From: Lachnospiraceae bacterium
GTDB taxonomy: Bacteria > Bacillota > Clostridia > Lachnospirales > Lachnospiraceae
Direction of reading: 5' to 3'
Assembly (NCBI GenBank): GCA_017624835.1
Contig: JAGAMG010000011.1
Location: 62,001-126,000, forward strand
DNA: 64,000 nt
In this document: one piece after another, positions 15,956 to 26,055 of the stretch
Numbering within the stretch: the first letter of the stretch is position 1
How the letters are laid out: each line of letters starts with the position of its first letter
The notes under the pieces: model-generated
The model's database searches: none
What the model saw: only the letters and a program-made list of their open reading frames with translations
Told to the model about the DNA's origin: nothing
Position numbers and translations under genes: made by a program

Positions 15956-18049
15956 CTAAATTAAGGCATTGGCATCCAGAATCAATGCTACTTCGCCATC
16001 ACCAAGAATAGTCGCGCCACTGATAAATTTACATTGCTTAATGTATTTACCCAGGGATTTAATAACAATTTCCTGCTGTCCGATAAGCTCATCCACTACA
16101 AGACCAGCCATCTTGTCGCCCTTCTTAACGATAACCACAACAAGGTTGTCACTCTCAGTCTTGGTACTTTCAATTTCAAGTACCTCAGACATGCGAATCA
16201 AAGGAATAACAGTACCACGCAGGTGAATTACTTCTTTATTCTGTACCAGCTTAATATCACTGGGAGCAATATCCTCAATGGTCTGAATGGAACCCAAAGA
16301 GATTGCATATTTCTCACCACCAACAACTACCATCAATGCCTGTACAATAGCCAAGGTCAGAGGAAGACGAATGGTCCATGTACTTCCCTGTCCAAGCTGA
16401 GTCTTAACTTCAACCTCACCACTAAGGGATTCAATCTTGGAGCGAACTACGTCCAAACCAACGCCACGTCCGGAAACGTCTGTAACCTTTTTCGCAGTTG
16501 AAAAGCTGGGAAGGAATAATAAATTAATAATGTCCTTATCTGCCATGGTTGCAGCCTGTTCGGGAGTAATAGCACCACGCTCAATAGCTTTATTCTTAAC
16601 AGCTTCTACATCAATACCATTACCATCATCCCTTACTTCGATAACAACATTGTTACCTTCCTGATAAGCATCTAAGAATATAGAACCTGTCGCAGGCTTA
16701 CCACGTTTTACACGTTCCTCAGAGGATTCAAGACCATGATCTGCTGCATTACGCAATAAATGCATCAGAGGATCACCAATCTCGTCTACCACTGTACGGT
16801 CAAGCTCTGTTTCTTCACCGGACATATACAATTCCATCTTCTTATTTAAAGTCTTGGACAAGTCACGAATCATACGAGGGAACTTGTTTACTACACTTTC
16901 AATAGGCACCATTCGAACCTTCATAACAGATTCATGCAGATTGGTGGTAACACTTTCCAGATACTCAATATGCTCATTTACATTGCCGTTGTTTACCTGC
17001 TGTTCCTGATTGGAAGCTGCCACCAATGAATTTTTAGCAATAATCAACTCACTTACCAGATTCATCAATACATCCAGCTTTTCAATATCCACACGAACAG
17101 TACGATTTACAACAGGTTTTCCGGGTGTTGCTTTCTTTTCAGTCTTTGCAGGAGTTTTTGCTGCTGCAACCTGTCTGTTTTCCTCCACTGCCACACTGGT
17201 TTCTGCTTTCTTCTCAACATTACTTGCAACAGTGTCTTCCTCTACAGGACGATAATTCTTAGTCTTTTCTACATCTAACAATGCACCTGTTACTTTTGCA
17301 ATTTCAGATACACTTTCTGCTGCTGCAATCACATCCTTTAAATCTGCCTCGGATACGACTATAAGAGTAAAGTCCCTATCAAATTTCTCATCCTCAACAT
17401 CCTGTGCACTGGGAGCGGACACGATAATCTCGCCCTTTTCTTCCACAGCCTTAAATACTAAAAATGCTCTTGCTGCCTTTAAAATACAGGTTTCCTGTAC
17501 AACAACATTCAAGCCGTATACGTTCTTTCCCTGTTTCTTAGCCTCTCCGATTACACGAATCTGAGAATCATCCAATGCAATATCATTCCACTTTTCGTCA
17601 GAATTTTCTGTTGCAGGAGCAGCCTTAGGTGTTTCTGTCGGAGCAGACGCAGGGGCAGACGCACTCTTTCCGTTTAAAATATCATTCAACTGTTTAATTA
17701 AAGGTTCATTTTCATTGGTTCCTTCATCAGCAGTTTCCTGTATATTATTATTATACTCTTCAAGTGCATCCAAACACTGGAAAAGTACATCAATCATTTC
17801 AGGTTTTACACTGATATTACCGTTTCGAACCTCAGAGAACACATTCTCCATGTCATGTGTTAAATTCTGCATTCTCTTATAACCCATGGTTCCTGCCATA
17901 CCCTTTAAGGAATGTGCTGCACGGAAAATCTCGTTTACAGTATCCATGTTGTCAGGGTTGGATTCCAATTCCAGAATCTGTGTGTTTAAGTTCTGTAAAT
18001 GTTCTTTTGTTTCATCCAGGAAAATTTCAAGATATTGGCTTACGTCCAT
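15956..18049 (-). CDS. cheA: Chemotaxis histidine kinase CheA
   Basis: 697 residues in the standard P1-P5 order. The HPt domain has the phosphorylated His at residue 46 (RAAHSLKGMAG). A CheY-binding P2 follows a Ser/Ala/Pro-rich linker. The P3 dimerisation helices are next, then the kinase domain with N box (LMHLLRNAADHG), G1 (DDGNGID) and G2 (GRGVGLDVV), and a C-terminal CheW-like domain. I chose the ATG at 18049 because GGAGG lies five bases upstream and family members start at this point. An in-frame ATG 45 bases upstream, overlapping cheB, has no such site. The kinase phosphorylates CheY and CheB. Confidence 0.97.
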   Translation of the reverse strand: MDVSQYLEIFLDETKEHLQNLNTQILELESNPDNMDTVNEIFRAAHSLKGMAGTMGYKRMQNLTHDMENVFSEVRNGNISVKPEMIDVLFQCLDALEEYNNNIQETADEGTNENEPLIKQLNDILNGKSASAPASAPTETPKAAPATENSDEKWNDIALDDSQIRVIGEAKKQGKNVYGLNVVVQETCILKAARAFLVFKAVEEKGEIIVSAPSAQDVEDEKFDRDFTLIVVSEADLKDVIAAAESVSEIAKVTGALLDVEKTKNYRPVEEDTVASNVEKKAETSVAVEENRQVAAAKTPAKTEKKATPGKPVVNRTVRVDIEKLDVLMNLVSELIIAKNSLVAASNQEQQVNNGNVNEHIEYLESVTTNLHESVMKVRMVPIESVVNKFPRMIRDLSKTLNKKMELYMSGEETELDRTVVDEIGDPLMHLLRNAADHGLESSEERVKRGKPATGSIFLDAYQEGNNVVIEVRDDGNGIDVEAVKNKAIERGAITPEQAATMADKDIINLLFLPSFSTAKKVTDVSGRGVGLDVVRSKIESLSGEVEVKTQLGQGSTWTIRLPLTLAIVQALMVVVGGEKYAISLGSIQTIEDIAPSDIKLVQNKEVIHLRGTVIPLIRMSEVLEIESTKTESDNLVVVIVKKGDKMAGLVVDELIGQQEIVIKSLGKYIKQCKFISGATILGDGEVALILDANALI

Positions 18050-18083
18050 CTTATCCTCCGTTCCGCCGCCAGCGGCATTTTCA

Positions 18084-19166
18084 TCATTGGTCATTTAATC
18101 CAACGTGTAATATTACTTCCTGTGCAATCTGATCCAATGGAACCACCTGATCAGATAAACCTGCTGTTACCACACTCTTGGGCATTCCATATACAGTACT
18201 GGTATTCTGATCCTGAGCGATCACATGCACTTTTTTCTTAGTTTCCAGGTTCTTGATTCCCTCTGTTCCGTCAGCTCCCATACCGGTCATTACCACACAT
18301 ACAATGGTATCAAACCGGCTTTCCATAAGGGATTCATACATATAATTGGCACAGGGCTTAACCCCTTCTCTGTTAGGCTCATCTGAAAGATGTATGGTAT
18401 ACTTGCCATTATTATTTTTTACATTCATGTGCTTACCGCCCATGGCAATATATACAGTTCCTTTCTTTAATTCCTCGCCTTCCTGTGCTTCCTTAACCGT
18501 TACCTGACTCATATCATTTAACCGCTCTGCCAAAGATGCTGTAAAGCCCTTGGGCATATGCTGCACCACCAATACCGGTGCATCCAGTTCAGCAGGTAAC
18601 TTAGGAATCACGGATTGAAGTGCCTTAGGACCGCCTGTAGAGCTGGCCAATGCTACAATTTTGCTGCCGGGTACCTTTACTGCATGCTTTTTCACAATAT
18701 CCACCATTTTTATAGTGGTTCGTCTGTCAGCTATCACCTTTTCTCTGGTTTCAAAAACAGGCGGATTGCTGTTTGCTACCACATCCAGCGTGCGAAGCAT
18801 ATCTTCTTTAAAGGAATCCACGCGACAATCAAGGGCATTGTCAGGCTTGTGTATGAAATCCATTGCTCCCAGTTCCAGAGCATCAAGTGTTGTCTTGGCA
18901 CCCTCTCTTGTATCTGTACTGGCCATCATTACCTTTGCCGGAATTTTGTATTTTCGCAATTCTTCTAAAAGCTGCAAACCGTTCATTTTCGGCATATTCA
19001 CATCAAGAACAACCGCATCATAAGTATTCCTGCTCAGTAAATCAAAAGCCTCCAAACCATTAGTAGCCCGGGCAACAACCTGAAATCTCTTGTCGCTATT
19101 TATTATATCACACAACACTCTTCTCATGAGTGCAGAATCATCAACTACAAGTATTTTTTTTGTCAT
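18084..19166 (-). CDS. cheB: Chemoreceptor methylesterase CheB
   Basis: 360 residues. The receiver domain has Asp55 (VVLDVNMP). A linker leads to the methylesterase domain with the catalytic Ser in ASSTGGPKAL (about 176), His203 in VVQHMPKGF, and an Asp in MGADGTEG. It removes receptor methyl groups. The methyltransferase gene cheR is not in the window, so the opposing enzyme must be elsewhere. The start follows the PilZ gene by 23 bp. Confidence 0.96.
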   Translation of the reverse strand: MTKKILVVDDSALMRRVLCDIINSDKRFQVVARATNGLEAFDLLSRNTYDAVVLDVNMPKMNGLQLLEELRKYKIPAKVMMASTDTREGAKTTLDALELGAMDFIHKPDNALDCRVDSFKEDMLRTLDVVANSNPPVFETREKVIADRRTTIKMVDIVKKHAVKVPGSKIVALASSTGGPKALQSVIPKLPAELDAPVLVVQHMPKGFTASLAERLNDMSQVTVKEAQEGEELKKGTVYIAMGGKHMNVKNNNGKYTIHLSDEPNREGVKPCANYMYESLMESRFDTIVCVVMTGMGADGTEGIKNLETKKKVHVIAQDQNTSTVYGMPKSVVTAGLSDQVVPLDQIAQEVILHVGLNDQ

Positions 19167-19189
19167 TTTCGTTATTTTTCTGTAAATTT

Positions 19190-19909
19190 CTACAGAAGCC
19201 TCTCTTTCTTCCGACTTTTACGTTCTTCTTCAAAAATAAACTTTATAATACTCTCTCTAACATCCTTGTCCATATTATAATATTGCACTCTATGCTCATA
19301 ATAGGTTTCCGGACGATTTTCCACCTTCTTTACTGTCATAACCTTGCTGATGATTTCATATTTCTTCTGTTCTTCTTCTTGTTTTAAATAATAACTGCAA
19401 TATAGCAAGCTCTCCGGCTCATAACATTGTCTTGCCAAGAAACGCAGTCCCCCTCCGCTGATATCCACAATTAACGCATCGTTCATGGGCAGTTCTATCT
19501 CAAGATTATAGATTCCTTGTCCATCCAACAACTGTATATCCTCTTCTTCCAGGCAACGAACTTTCATATCCAAGGCACAGCTAAATCGAAAATACTCTCG
19601 CCGCTGATATTTTTGGAGATTTGATAAGAGCTCCAAAACCAAAATATATACATTATTACTTTTATAACGATCTATAATTCTGGCTACACATTCATATAAT
19701 CCATTAATCCCATAAAATACCACAATCCATTCACTATCCACGGGAAGCAGAACCAACTTTGAATTTTCTATAGGCATTGCTATTTCCATAGTATCCTCGG
19801 ACAAAATCTCATGAATACTACTATGATATATTTTTTCTGCTTTTTCGCCGGCTTTCCCAAAAGTCTGCATTTGAATTTTATTGCCAATTTCTACATATGT
19901 TGACAACAT
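19190..19909 (-). CDS. PilZ-domain c-di-GMP-binding protein (YcgR/YpfA-like flagellar brake)
   Basis: 239 residues. The N-terminal YcgR-like domain (about 1-100) is followed by a PilZ domain with both c-di-GMP motifs: RRxxxR as in YQRREYFRF, and DxSxxG as in DISGGGLRF. YcgR/YpfA proteins bind c-di-GMP and slow the flagellar motor. Its place inside the fla/che locus, between flhG and cheB, supports that role. The ATG at 19909 is used because GGAG lies eight bases before it; a GTG two codons earlier sits on the ribosome site. This gene is not in the B. subtilis operon. Confidence 0.88.
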   Translation of the reverse strand: MLSTYVEIGNKIQMQTFGKAGEKAEKIYHSSIHEILSEDTMEIAMPIENSKLVLLPVDSEWIVVFYGINGLYECVARIIDRYKSNNVYILVLELLSNLQKYQRREYFRFSCALDMKVRCLEEEDIQLLDGQGIYNLEIELPMNDALIVDISGGGLRFLARQCYEPESLLYCSYYLKQEEEQKKYEIISKVMTVKKVENRPETYYEHRVQYYNMDKDVRESIIKFIFEEERKSRKKERLL

Positions 19910-19939
19910 GGGCACTTCTCCTTCAAATGATTTTATCCC

Positions 19940-20809
19940 CTATAATCTTTGAATAATATGGGAAAAAAACGCTGCCATACCTCGTTTGGGCTGTTTTTCT
20001 ACCTCTTCCTTCTCCATCAGACGCATAGCAATTTTCTCATAAGCAAGACTTGCCTTACAGCCGGGATTTTGTAAAGATACCGGCATCTGTTGCATTACAG
20101 CCTTTGCCACCTGCGCATCCTGAGGAACAGAGCCCAAATAGGTCATAGGAACCTTTAAATAACGGGTTACTACCGCATTTAATTTTTCAAAGAGTACTTC
20201 TCCTTCTGCCTCTTTTTCCACTCTATTTGCAACCATTTTTACTTTTGTCATATCTTCTTTAAATCTGGGATGCCTGTACAACACCTTTAACAGGGAATAT
20301 GAATCCGTAATGGAGGTAGGCTCGGGAGTAGTAACTAAAAGTATTTCCCCACTGGCAACCAAAAACTCAAGTACTGCGTCCGCAATACCTGCTCCTGTAT
20401 CTACAATAATCACATCTGCAATGGAATCCAACTCTGAGAGATTTTGTATAATATAATCCAAATAATCCTTACTCAGATTGGACATACCTGCAATTCCGGA
20501 ACCACCGGAAATAAAACCAACATCCATTGGCCCCCAAGTAATAATTTCTTTTATATTTTTTCCCTGATAAATCAAATCACAAAGATTATGCTTGGGTACC
20601 GCTCCAAACATAATTTCAATATTTGCCAAACCAAAATCCGCATCAAGAATAATAACTCTTTTTCCCATCTTGCGAAAATGAATTGCCAAATTAATTGACA
20701 TATTTGATTTACCAACACCACCCTTACCACTCGTAACTGTTATTACCCGGGCAAGAGGACGATTTTGTTTATTTGCTTTTATAATTCTTAACTGTTCTGC
20801 CTGATCCAT
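19940..20809 (-). CDS. flhG: Flagellar number regulator FlhG (YlxH/MinD-like ATPase)
   Basis: 289 residues. Deviant Walker A is SGKGGVGKSN (residues 27-36), with the MinD-type switch motif VIIVDTGAGI and a C-terminal amphipathic tail (AAFFSHIIQRL) for membrane binding. FlhG controls flagellar number and placement, acting on FlhF and the switch protein. It lies 28 bp after the flhF reading frame. Because flhF is interrupted here, FlhG may lack its normal partner. Confidence 0.95.
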   Translation of the reverse strand: MDQAEQLRIIKANKQNRPLARVITVTSGKGGVGKSNMSINLAIHFRKMGKRVIILDADFGLANIEIMFGAVPKHNLCDLIYQGKNIKEIITWGPMDVGFISGGSGIAGMSNLSKDYLDYIIQNLSELDSIADVIIVDTGAGIADAVLEFLVASGEILLVTTPEPTSITDSYSLLKVLYRHPRFKEDMTKVKMVANRVEKEAEGEVLFEKLNAVVTRYLKVPMTYLGSVPQDAQVAKAVMQQMPVSLQNPGCKASLAYEKIAMRLMEKEEVEKQPKRGMAAFFSHIIQRL

Positions 20810-20837
20810 AATCTATTCTCCATTTGTTAAGGAACCG

Positions 20838-22067
20838 TTAAATCTTTCCTCCCAACAGTTGTTTAACAGTTTTCTGAGGATGAAACATCTCTATGTCATC
20901 CGGCACATTCTGTCCATATGCTGTATACGCAATATTAGTTCCCGTCCCCAATTTAACATTTAACAGATTTCCCAAACGATCTGTTTCATCCAATTTGGTA
21001 AAGATAAGCTGATAATCCACGATTTTCTGATAAGTCTCTGTTATCATAAGCAAATCAGGATATTTGGTGGTAGCACTAACTACCAGAAATACCTGATACT
21101 CTACTGTTCCCTTCAGAGAATCTAACAAATCCTTCATTTTTTGAAGCTGCTCATTATTCTAATGAGAATGTCCCGTTGTATCTACAAAAATATAATCATA
21201 CTCTGCAAAATCAGTAATTGCTCTTTCCAATTCATCAATAGTATAGATAACTCTAAAAGGTACTTCCAAAATGTTAGCATAAGTACGAAGCTGCTCTGCT
21301 GCTGCAATACGAAAGGTATCCGCTGTTAAGAGGGCAACCTTATTTTTCTCATCCATGGAAAAATTGCTGGCAAGCTTTGCAATAGTAGTGGTCTTTCCCA
21401 CTCCGGTAGGACCGATAAACAAAACAATCTTGGGTCCTTTCTCTGCCGGTACAATCCCTTCCGGCTTACCGAATTTTAATATCATTTTCTGATATACATT
21501 TGCCAAAATATAATCAATGGGCATATTGGCTTTTTTATTTTTGTCAATCTCTTCCAGCATCTGATTGGCATATTTTTCATCCACTTCATTATCCAGCATT
21601 ATATTATAAAGTAATCGCAAAAACTTATCCTGCTCGGAAAGCTCATCCGACTCTTCTGCTGCTTCTTCATTCCCATCCGCAGCCTCATGTGCTTCCTGTT
21701 TTGCCTTTTCAGCAGCAGCTTTCTCTTCTTCTGCCTTTCTCATTTGGCTTTCCAGCAAAACCTGAAGACTATCCAGCTTCTTTTCAAGACTTTCCGTATT
21801 AGCATTTTGAGCATCCGCATCTTCCCTCATTGGCGAAAGCTTTGGCTCTGCTACCAGTGTTCTTGCAGAAGACTCTTTGGGTACAATTCTTCCATGGTCT
21901 TCTTCCAACGCAACAGTCACTTCTATCTGTTTTGCGCTAAAAAGAGCTGATAAGCCCTTTTTCTTTAGCACTCTTACGTTCATGATCACACAGCCTTCCC
22001 CAAGCTCTTTCCTGGCTGCTGCAACCGCTTCCTCTTCTGTTTTTCCGATAAATTTCTTAATAATCAT
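20838..22067 (-). pseudogene. flhF: flhF, interrupted by one in-frame amber codon
   Basis: FlhF is an SRP-type GTPase that sets flagellar placement. The N-terminal domain (IIKKFIGKTEEEAVAAARKE), a charged linker, and G1 (GPTGVGKTT, about 219-227) through G3 (DTTGHSH, 296-302) are intact. The next codon, at 21159-21161, is TAG. The same frame then continues with NNEQLQKMKDLL, the G4 motif FTKLDE and the C-terminus, giving 409 residues if read through. The change is most simply CAG to TAG. No good internal restart follows: the next in-frame ATG, at 21137, has no ribosome site. The gene overlaps flhA by one base. It may be a true nonsense mutation, a sequencing error or read-through. Confidence 0.88.
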
Positions 22068-24106
22068 TACGCTGTCACCATCCCTACCGACTGTAATTCC
22101 ACGCTTGACTCAATCTCATTATAGGAAACAACAATTAAATCCTTATAATAATCCTCTGTTAAACGCTTAAAATACATTCTCACTATCGGCGAAGTTATAA
22201 TAATTGGAATTTTTCCAAGATTCTCAAGCTTTTTCACTTCATTTCCCACCGAATCCACAATTGCTCTGGCTCTGGCAGGGTCTAAATTTAAGAAAGCTCC
22301 CGTTTCAGTCTGTTTTACACTTGCCATAATCTCCTGCTCCACCTTTGGATCCAATGTTACCACACTGGTAGTCTCATGGGGCGGGAAATATTTGGTAGAT
22401 ATGGCTCGTTTCAAACTCTGTCTGACATATTCTGTTAAAATATCTGTATCCCTTGTGGTAGACGCATAATCTGCCAGAGTTTCCATAACCGTTAACAAAT
22501 CTCTTATGGAAATTCCTTCCCTTAACAGATTTTGTAATACCTTTTGGATTTCTCCCAATCCCAACAGCTTGGGTAATAATTCCTCCACCAAAGAGGGATG
22601 TGTTTCCTTAAGATTGTTAACCAGATTCTGTACATCCTGACGGGTCAACAGTTCTGCAATATGCTGTCTGATAATCTCAGTCAAATGGGTTGCAATAATA
22701 GAGGGCGGGTCAACCACTGTATACCCAAGGCTTTCCGCTCTTTCACGCTGTCCCTCTGTAATCCAGATTGCCGGTAAATGGAAGGACGGCTCAAAGGTAG
22801 GAATACCGGTGATTTCTTCCTCCACATAACCGGGATTCATTGCCATATAATGGTCAAAAAGGATTTCTCCCTCCGACACCTGAATTCCTTTAATTTTAAT
22901 GATGTACTGATTGGGATTAAGCTGAATATTGTCACGCAGACGAATAATAGGAACCACCGTACCAAGCTCCAATGCAATCTGCCTACGAATCATCACAACA
23001 CGATCCAGCAAATCTCCGCCCTGATTCACATCAGCAAGAGGAATAATACCATAGCCAAACTCTAATTCAATAGGATCCACCTGCAAAAGGCTGTTGACAT
23101 TTTCCGGCTGTCTGATTTCTTCTGCCGCCTGTTCATCCATATCCACCTCCTGCTCGATCTTAGAGGTTTCAATAGTACTTGCGATGGTTCGTCCTGCAAT
23201 AATAAACATCAGACCCAAGCCTACAAAAAGAATGGTATTTAAGGGGGTGCAAAATCCCAATGCTGCAAGCATTGCACCAACCAAATACAATGCCTTGGGT
23301 ACACCAAAAAGCTGTCCAACTAAGGCAGTACCAAAATCCGCATCCTTGCTACCCTTGGTTACCAAAATACCGGTGGACAAGGATATTAACAAAGAGGGAA
23401 TCTGGCTTACCAAACCATCACCAATGGTAAGAAGCGCATACTTATTTAATGCCTCTCCTACATCCATACCACCTCTGGTCATACCCATGATAATACCGCC
23501 AACGATATTTACAGCAGTAAGAAGCAAACCCATGGTGGCATCTCCCTTTACGTACTTAACCGCACCATCCATGGAGCCAAAGAAGCTTGCCTCTTCCTGA
23601 ATCTTTTCACGACGTTTTTTTGCCTCTGCATCGGTAATAGCTCCCGTATTCAAATCTGCATCAATTGCCATCTGTTTACCGGGCATAGCATCCAAGGTAA
23701 ATCTTGCAGATACTTCTGACACACGTTCGGAACCTTTATTGATTACCATAAACTGAACCATAATCAGAATAATAAATACAACCACACCGATAACAAGGTC
23801 GCCACCACCCACATATTCACCAAAAGTAGCAACCACATTACCTGCATATCCGTCACGCAGAATTAATCTTGTAGAGGATACATTCAACGCAATTCTGAAA
23901 ATAGTAGTAAACAAAAGCATGGTCGGAAAATAACTCATGTCCAATACTTCCTTACTAAACATGGTTCCAAACATAATTGTTATAGCAATAGCAATATTAA
24001 TTGCCAAAAAAACATCCAAAAGCCATGTGGGTATGGAAATAATCAGCATCAAAAAGGCAGCCATTATATATAAAGCCACGGCTAAATCCGCTTTTCTCAA
24101 CTTCAT
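22067..24106 (-). CDS. flhA: Flagellar type III export gate protein FlhA
   Basis: 679 residues. The first 330 form about eight membrane helices with the FHIPEP-type cytoplasmic loop between helices 4 and 5 (RFTLDAMPGKQMAIDADLNTG). The C-terminal cytoplasmic domain (about 350-679) docks chaperone-substrate complexes. FlhA forms the nonameric export ring and uses the proton motive force. It lies 46 bp after flhB and overlaps flhF by one base (TAATG). Confidence 0.98.
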   Translation of the reverse strand: MKLRKADLAVALYIMAAFLMLIISIPTWLLDVFLAINIAIAITIMFGTMFSKEVLDMSYFPTMLLFTTIFRIALNVSSTRLILRDGYAGNVVATFGEYVGGGDLVIGVVVFIILIMVQFMVINKGSERVSEVSARFTLDAMPGKQMAIDADLNTGAITDAEAKKRREKIQEEASFFGSMDGAVKYVKGDATMGLLLTAVNIVGGIIMGMTRGGMDVGEALNKYALLTIGDGLVSQIPSLLISLSTGILVTKGSKDADFGTALVGQLFGVPKALYLVGAMLAALGFCTPLNTILFVGLGLMFIIAGRTIASTIETSKIEQEVDMDEQAAEEIRQPENVNSLLQVDPIELEFGYGIIPLADVNQGGDLLDRVVMIRRQIALELGTVVPIIRLRDNIQLNPNQYIIKIKGIQVSEGEILFDHYMAMNPGYVEEEITGIPTFEPSFHLPAIWITEGQRERAESLGYTVVDPPSIIATHLTEIIRQHIAELLTRQDVQNLVNNLKETHPSLVEELLPKLLGLGEIQKVLQNLLREGISIRDLLTVMETLADYASTTRDTDILTEYVRQSLKRAISTKYFPPHETTSVVTLDPKVEQEIMASVKQTETGAFLNLDPARARAIVDSVGNEVKKLENLGKIPIIITSPIVRMYFKRLTEDYYKDLIVVSYNEIESSVELQSVGMVTA

Positions 24107-24152
24107 GCTCCTTACTCCTTTCCATTCTTCATTCTATTTATCCCTTAATATT

Positions 24153-25262
24153 TTACACTTTTCCCTGTAAATGATATACAAACGCCAGCACCTCTGCCAC
24201 TGCCTGATAAAGCTCCGGCGGAACCGCCTGTCCCACATCAACATTCGCATACAGCATACGTGCCAACGGCTTATTTTCAACAATTTCTATATGATTCTCT
24301 TTGGCAACCTCTTTTATCTTTGCTGCCAGAAAATCTTCACCCTTCGCAATTACAATGGGCGCATCCGCCACATCCGGATCATATTTAATCGCCACTGCAT
24401 AATGAGTAGGGTTCGTAATAACCACATCCGCCTGTGGAAGGTTCTGCATCATTCTTCTCTGAGATGCTTCTCGCATCTTTTGACGAATTTTTCCCTTAAT
24501 CTGCGGGTCACCTTCCATCATCTTATATTCATCCTTAACTTCCTGCTTGGTCATCTTCATATCTTTATTGAACTTATACTTCTGATAAATAAAATCAGCC
24601 GCTGCGATAACCATGCAAACCAAAGAAATTCGGATTCCCAAATCCGTAACAATTTCAGCCAGCAATCCCAATACCTGCATAAGTTCCATGTCATAAAGCT
24701 GAAATATCAAAACCCACTTATCCTGCAAGTAATTATAACACACATATGCGATTAATCCAATCTTGGCTACGGATTTTACTAACTCCACAAGTGAATTCAC
24801 AGAAAAAATCTTTTTAAAGCCGGACAAAGGATTTAGCTTACTTAGTTTAGGCTTCATGGGCTTTGTTGTAGGATGCCATTTTACCTGTACCAAATCACTA
24901 AGAAACGCTATTATCATACCTATTAACAATATAGGCGCTATTATCTTCAAGGTCTGTAACAGCATTTCAACAAACACCAATTTGGTATCATTTTCCGGCA
25001 TAAATCCATGCCAAAAGGTCGCAACCTCCGGAATTCTGGTATATATGACATCAAAAACAGATAAGAATTGTTTACCCATGTTGCCAACCCAAAACTTTAA
25101 AATCAGAAACAGTGCCAAAAGTCCTAATCCATTGGCAACCTCTCTACTTTTGGCAACCTGACCCTCATTTCTGGCATTCTCAAGTTTTTTAGGAGTGGCA
25201 GGTTCTGTTTTTTCCCCGCCCTGACCATCAGCAAAAAATTGAAGGTTATATTCTAATATCAC
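24153..25262 (-). CDS. flhB: Flagellar export switch protein FlhB
   Basis: 369 residues. A short polar N-terminus (GGEKTEPATPKKLENAR) precedes four membrane helices, then a cytoplasmic domain with the autocleavage motif NPTH at 284-287 (VVITNPTHYAVAIKY). Cleavage switches export from hook to filament substrates together with FliK. It overlaps fliR by four bases (ATGA). Length and motifs are normal. Confidence 0.98.
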   Translation of the reverse strand: MILEYNLQFFADGQGGEKTEPATPKKLENARNEGQVAKSREVANGLGLLALFLILKFWVGNMGKQFLSVFDVIYTRIPEVATFWHGFMPENDTKLVFVEMLLQTLKIIAPILLIGMIIAFLSDLVQVKWHPTTKPMKPKLSKLNPLSGFKKIFSVNSLVELVKSVAKIGLIAYVCYNYLQDKWVLIFQLYDMELMQVLGLLAEIVTDLGIRISLVCMVIAAADFIYQKYKFNKDMKMTKQEVKDEYKMMEGDPQIKGKIRQKMREASQRRMMQNLPQADVVITNPTHYAVAIKYDPDVADAPIVIAKGEDFLAAKIKEVAKENHIEIVENKPLARMLYANVDVGQAVPPELYQAVAEVLAFVYHLQGKV

Positions 25263-26041
25263 ATCATACCTCCAATAAATAAATCTATCATTTTTTTCAT
25301 TTCCTGATAAACAAAATCAGCAGCTCCGGCCAATAATGAAGTAGTCAAAAACATTACGGATAAGCCTACCAGAATTTTCACCTGAATACCCACTGCAAAC
25401 ATATTAACCTGTGGTGCTATCTTTGCCATAACTCCCAAAACAACATTTAACAGCAATATGACACAAAAAATCGGCAATACAATGCGAAAGCCGATTAGAA
25501 TGAAATCATTCATAAATGTAATCATGGAATTCAGCAGACTATCCGCCCGAAAAATTGCTCCGTTTACCGGTATCAAGCTAAAACTGTCCGATAAAGCTCC
25601 CATGAAATAACGATACATTCCGGATGCCACCATTATCATCATAAAAAAATACTGGTAATAAGCACCTGTAATACTTACACTCTCCTTGGTGGTCGGATCC
25701 ATCAATGTAACCATTGATAATCCGGTTTCCATATCTGCTAATCGTCCGGCAAAATTTACAATGGACAAACAAATATTTGCTCCCAATCCCAATACTAAAC
25801 CGGTAACAGCTTCCTTCATTACAATTAGGGCATATTCCATTACTGTATCATATATAATTGCAGGTGCCGGTGTCAGTACCTGATATAATAGCATGGATGT
25901 AAAAAAACTAATTCCTATCTTTACTCTCCCCGGCGTATTATTCATTCCAAAAAAAGGAGCTATGTACACAAAACAGGATACCCTGGTTAATATTAATAAA
26001 AAATATTCCAAATCATAGATTGAAAAAGAATAATCTATCAT
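25259..26041 (-). CDS. fliR: Flagellar export protein FliR
   Basis: 260 residues, almost wholly hydrophobic, with the FliR family signature near the middle (LGLGANICLSIVNFAGRLADMETGLSM). It forms the export gate core with FliP and FliQ. It lies 14 bp after fliQ and overlaps flhB, the standard order. Fused FliR-FlhB forms are known in some clostridia; here they are separate genes joined by ATGA. Confidence 0.97.
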   Translation of the reverse strand: MIDYSFSIYDLEYFLLILTRVSCFVYIAPFFGMNNTPGRVKIGISFFTSMLLYQVLTPAPAIIYDTVMEYALIVMKEAVTGLVLGLGANICLSIVNFAGRLADMETGLSMVTLMDPTTKESVSITGAYYQYFFMMIMVASGMYRYFMGALSDSFSLIPVNGAIFRADSLLNSMITFMNDFILIGFRIVLPIFCVILLLNVVLGVMAKIAPQVNMFAVGIQVKILVGLSVMFLTTSLLAGAADFVYQEMKKMIDLFIGGMM

Positions 26042-26055
26042 AGAGACGACTCCTT

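Noticed and set aside
20838-21137. Independent 99-residue gene after flhF
   Set aside because: It is in the same frame as flhF, holds the missing G4 motif, and its ATG has no ribosome site. It is the flhF C-terminus.
24171-24755. A 194-codon plus-strand frame opposite flhB
   Set aside because: It has unusual composition, no start signals, and lies within flhB.
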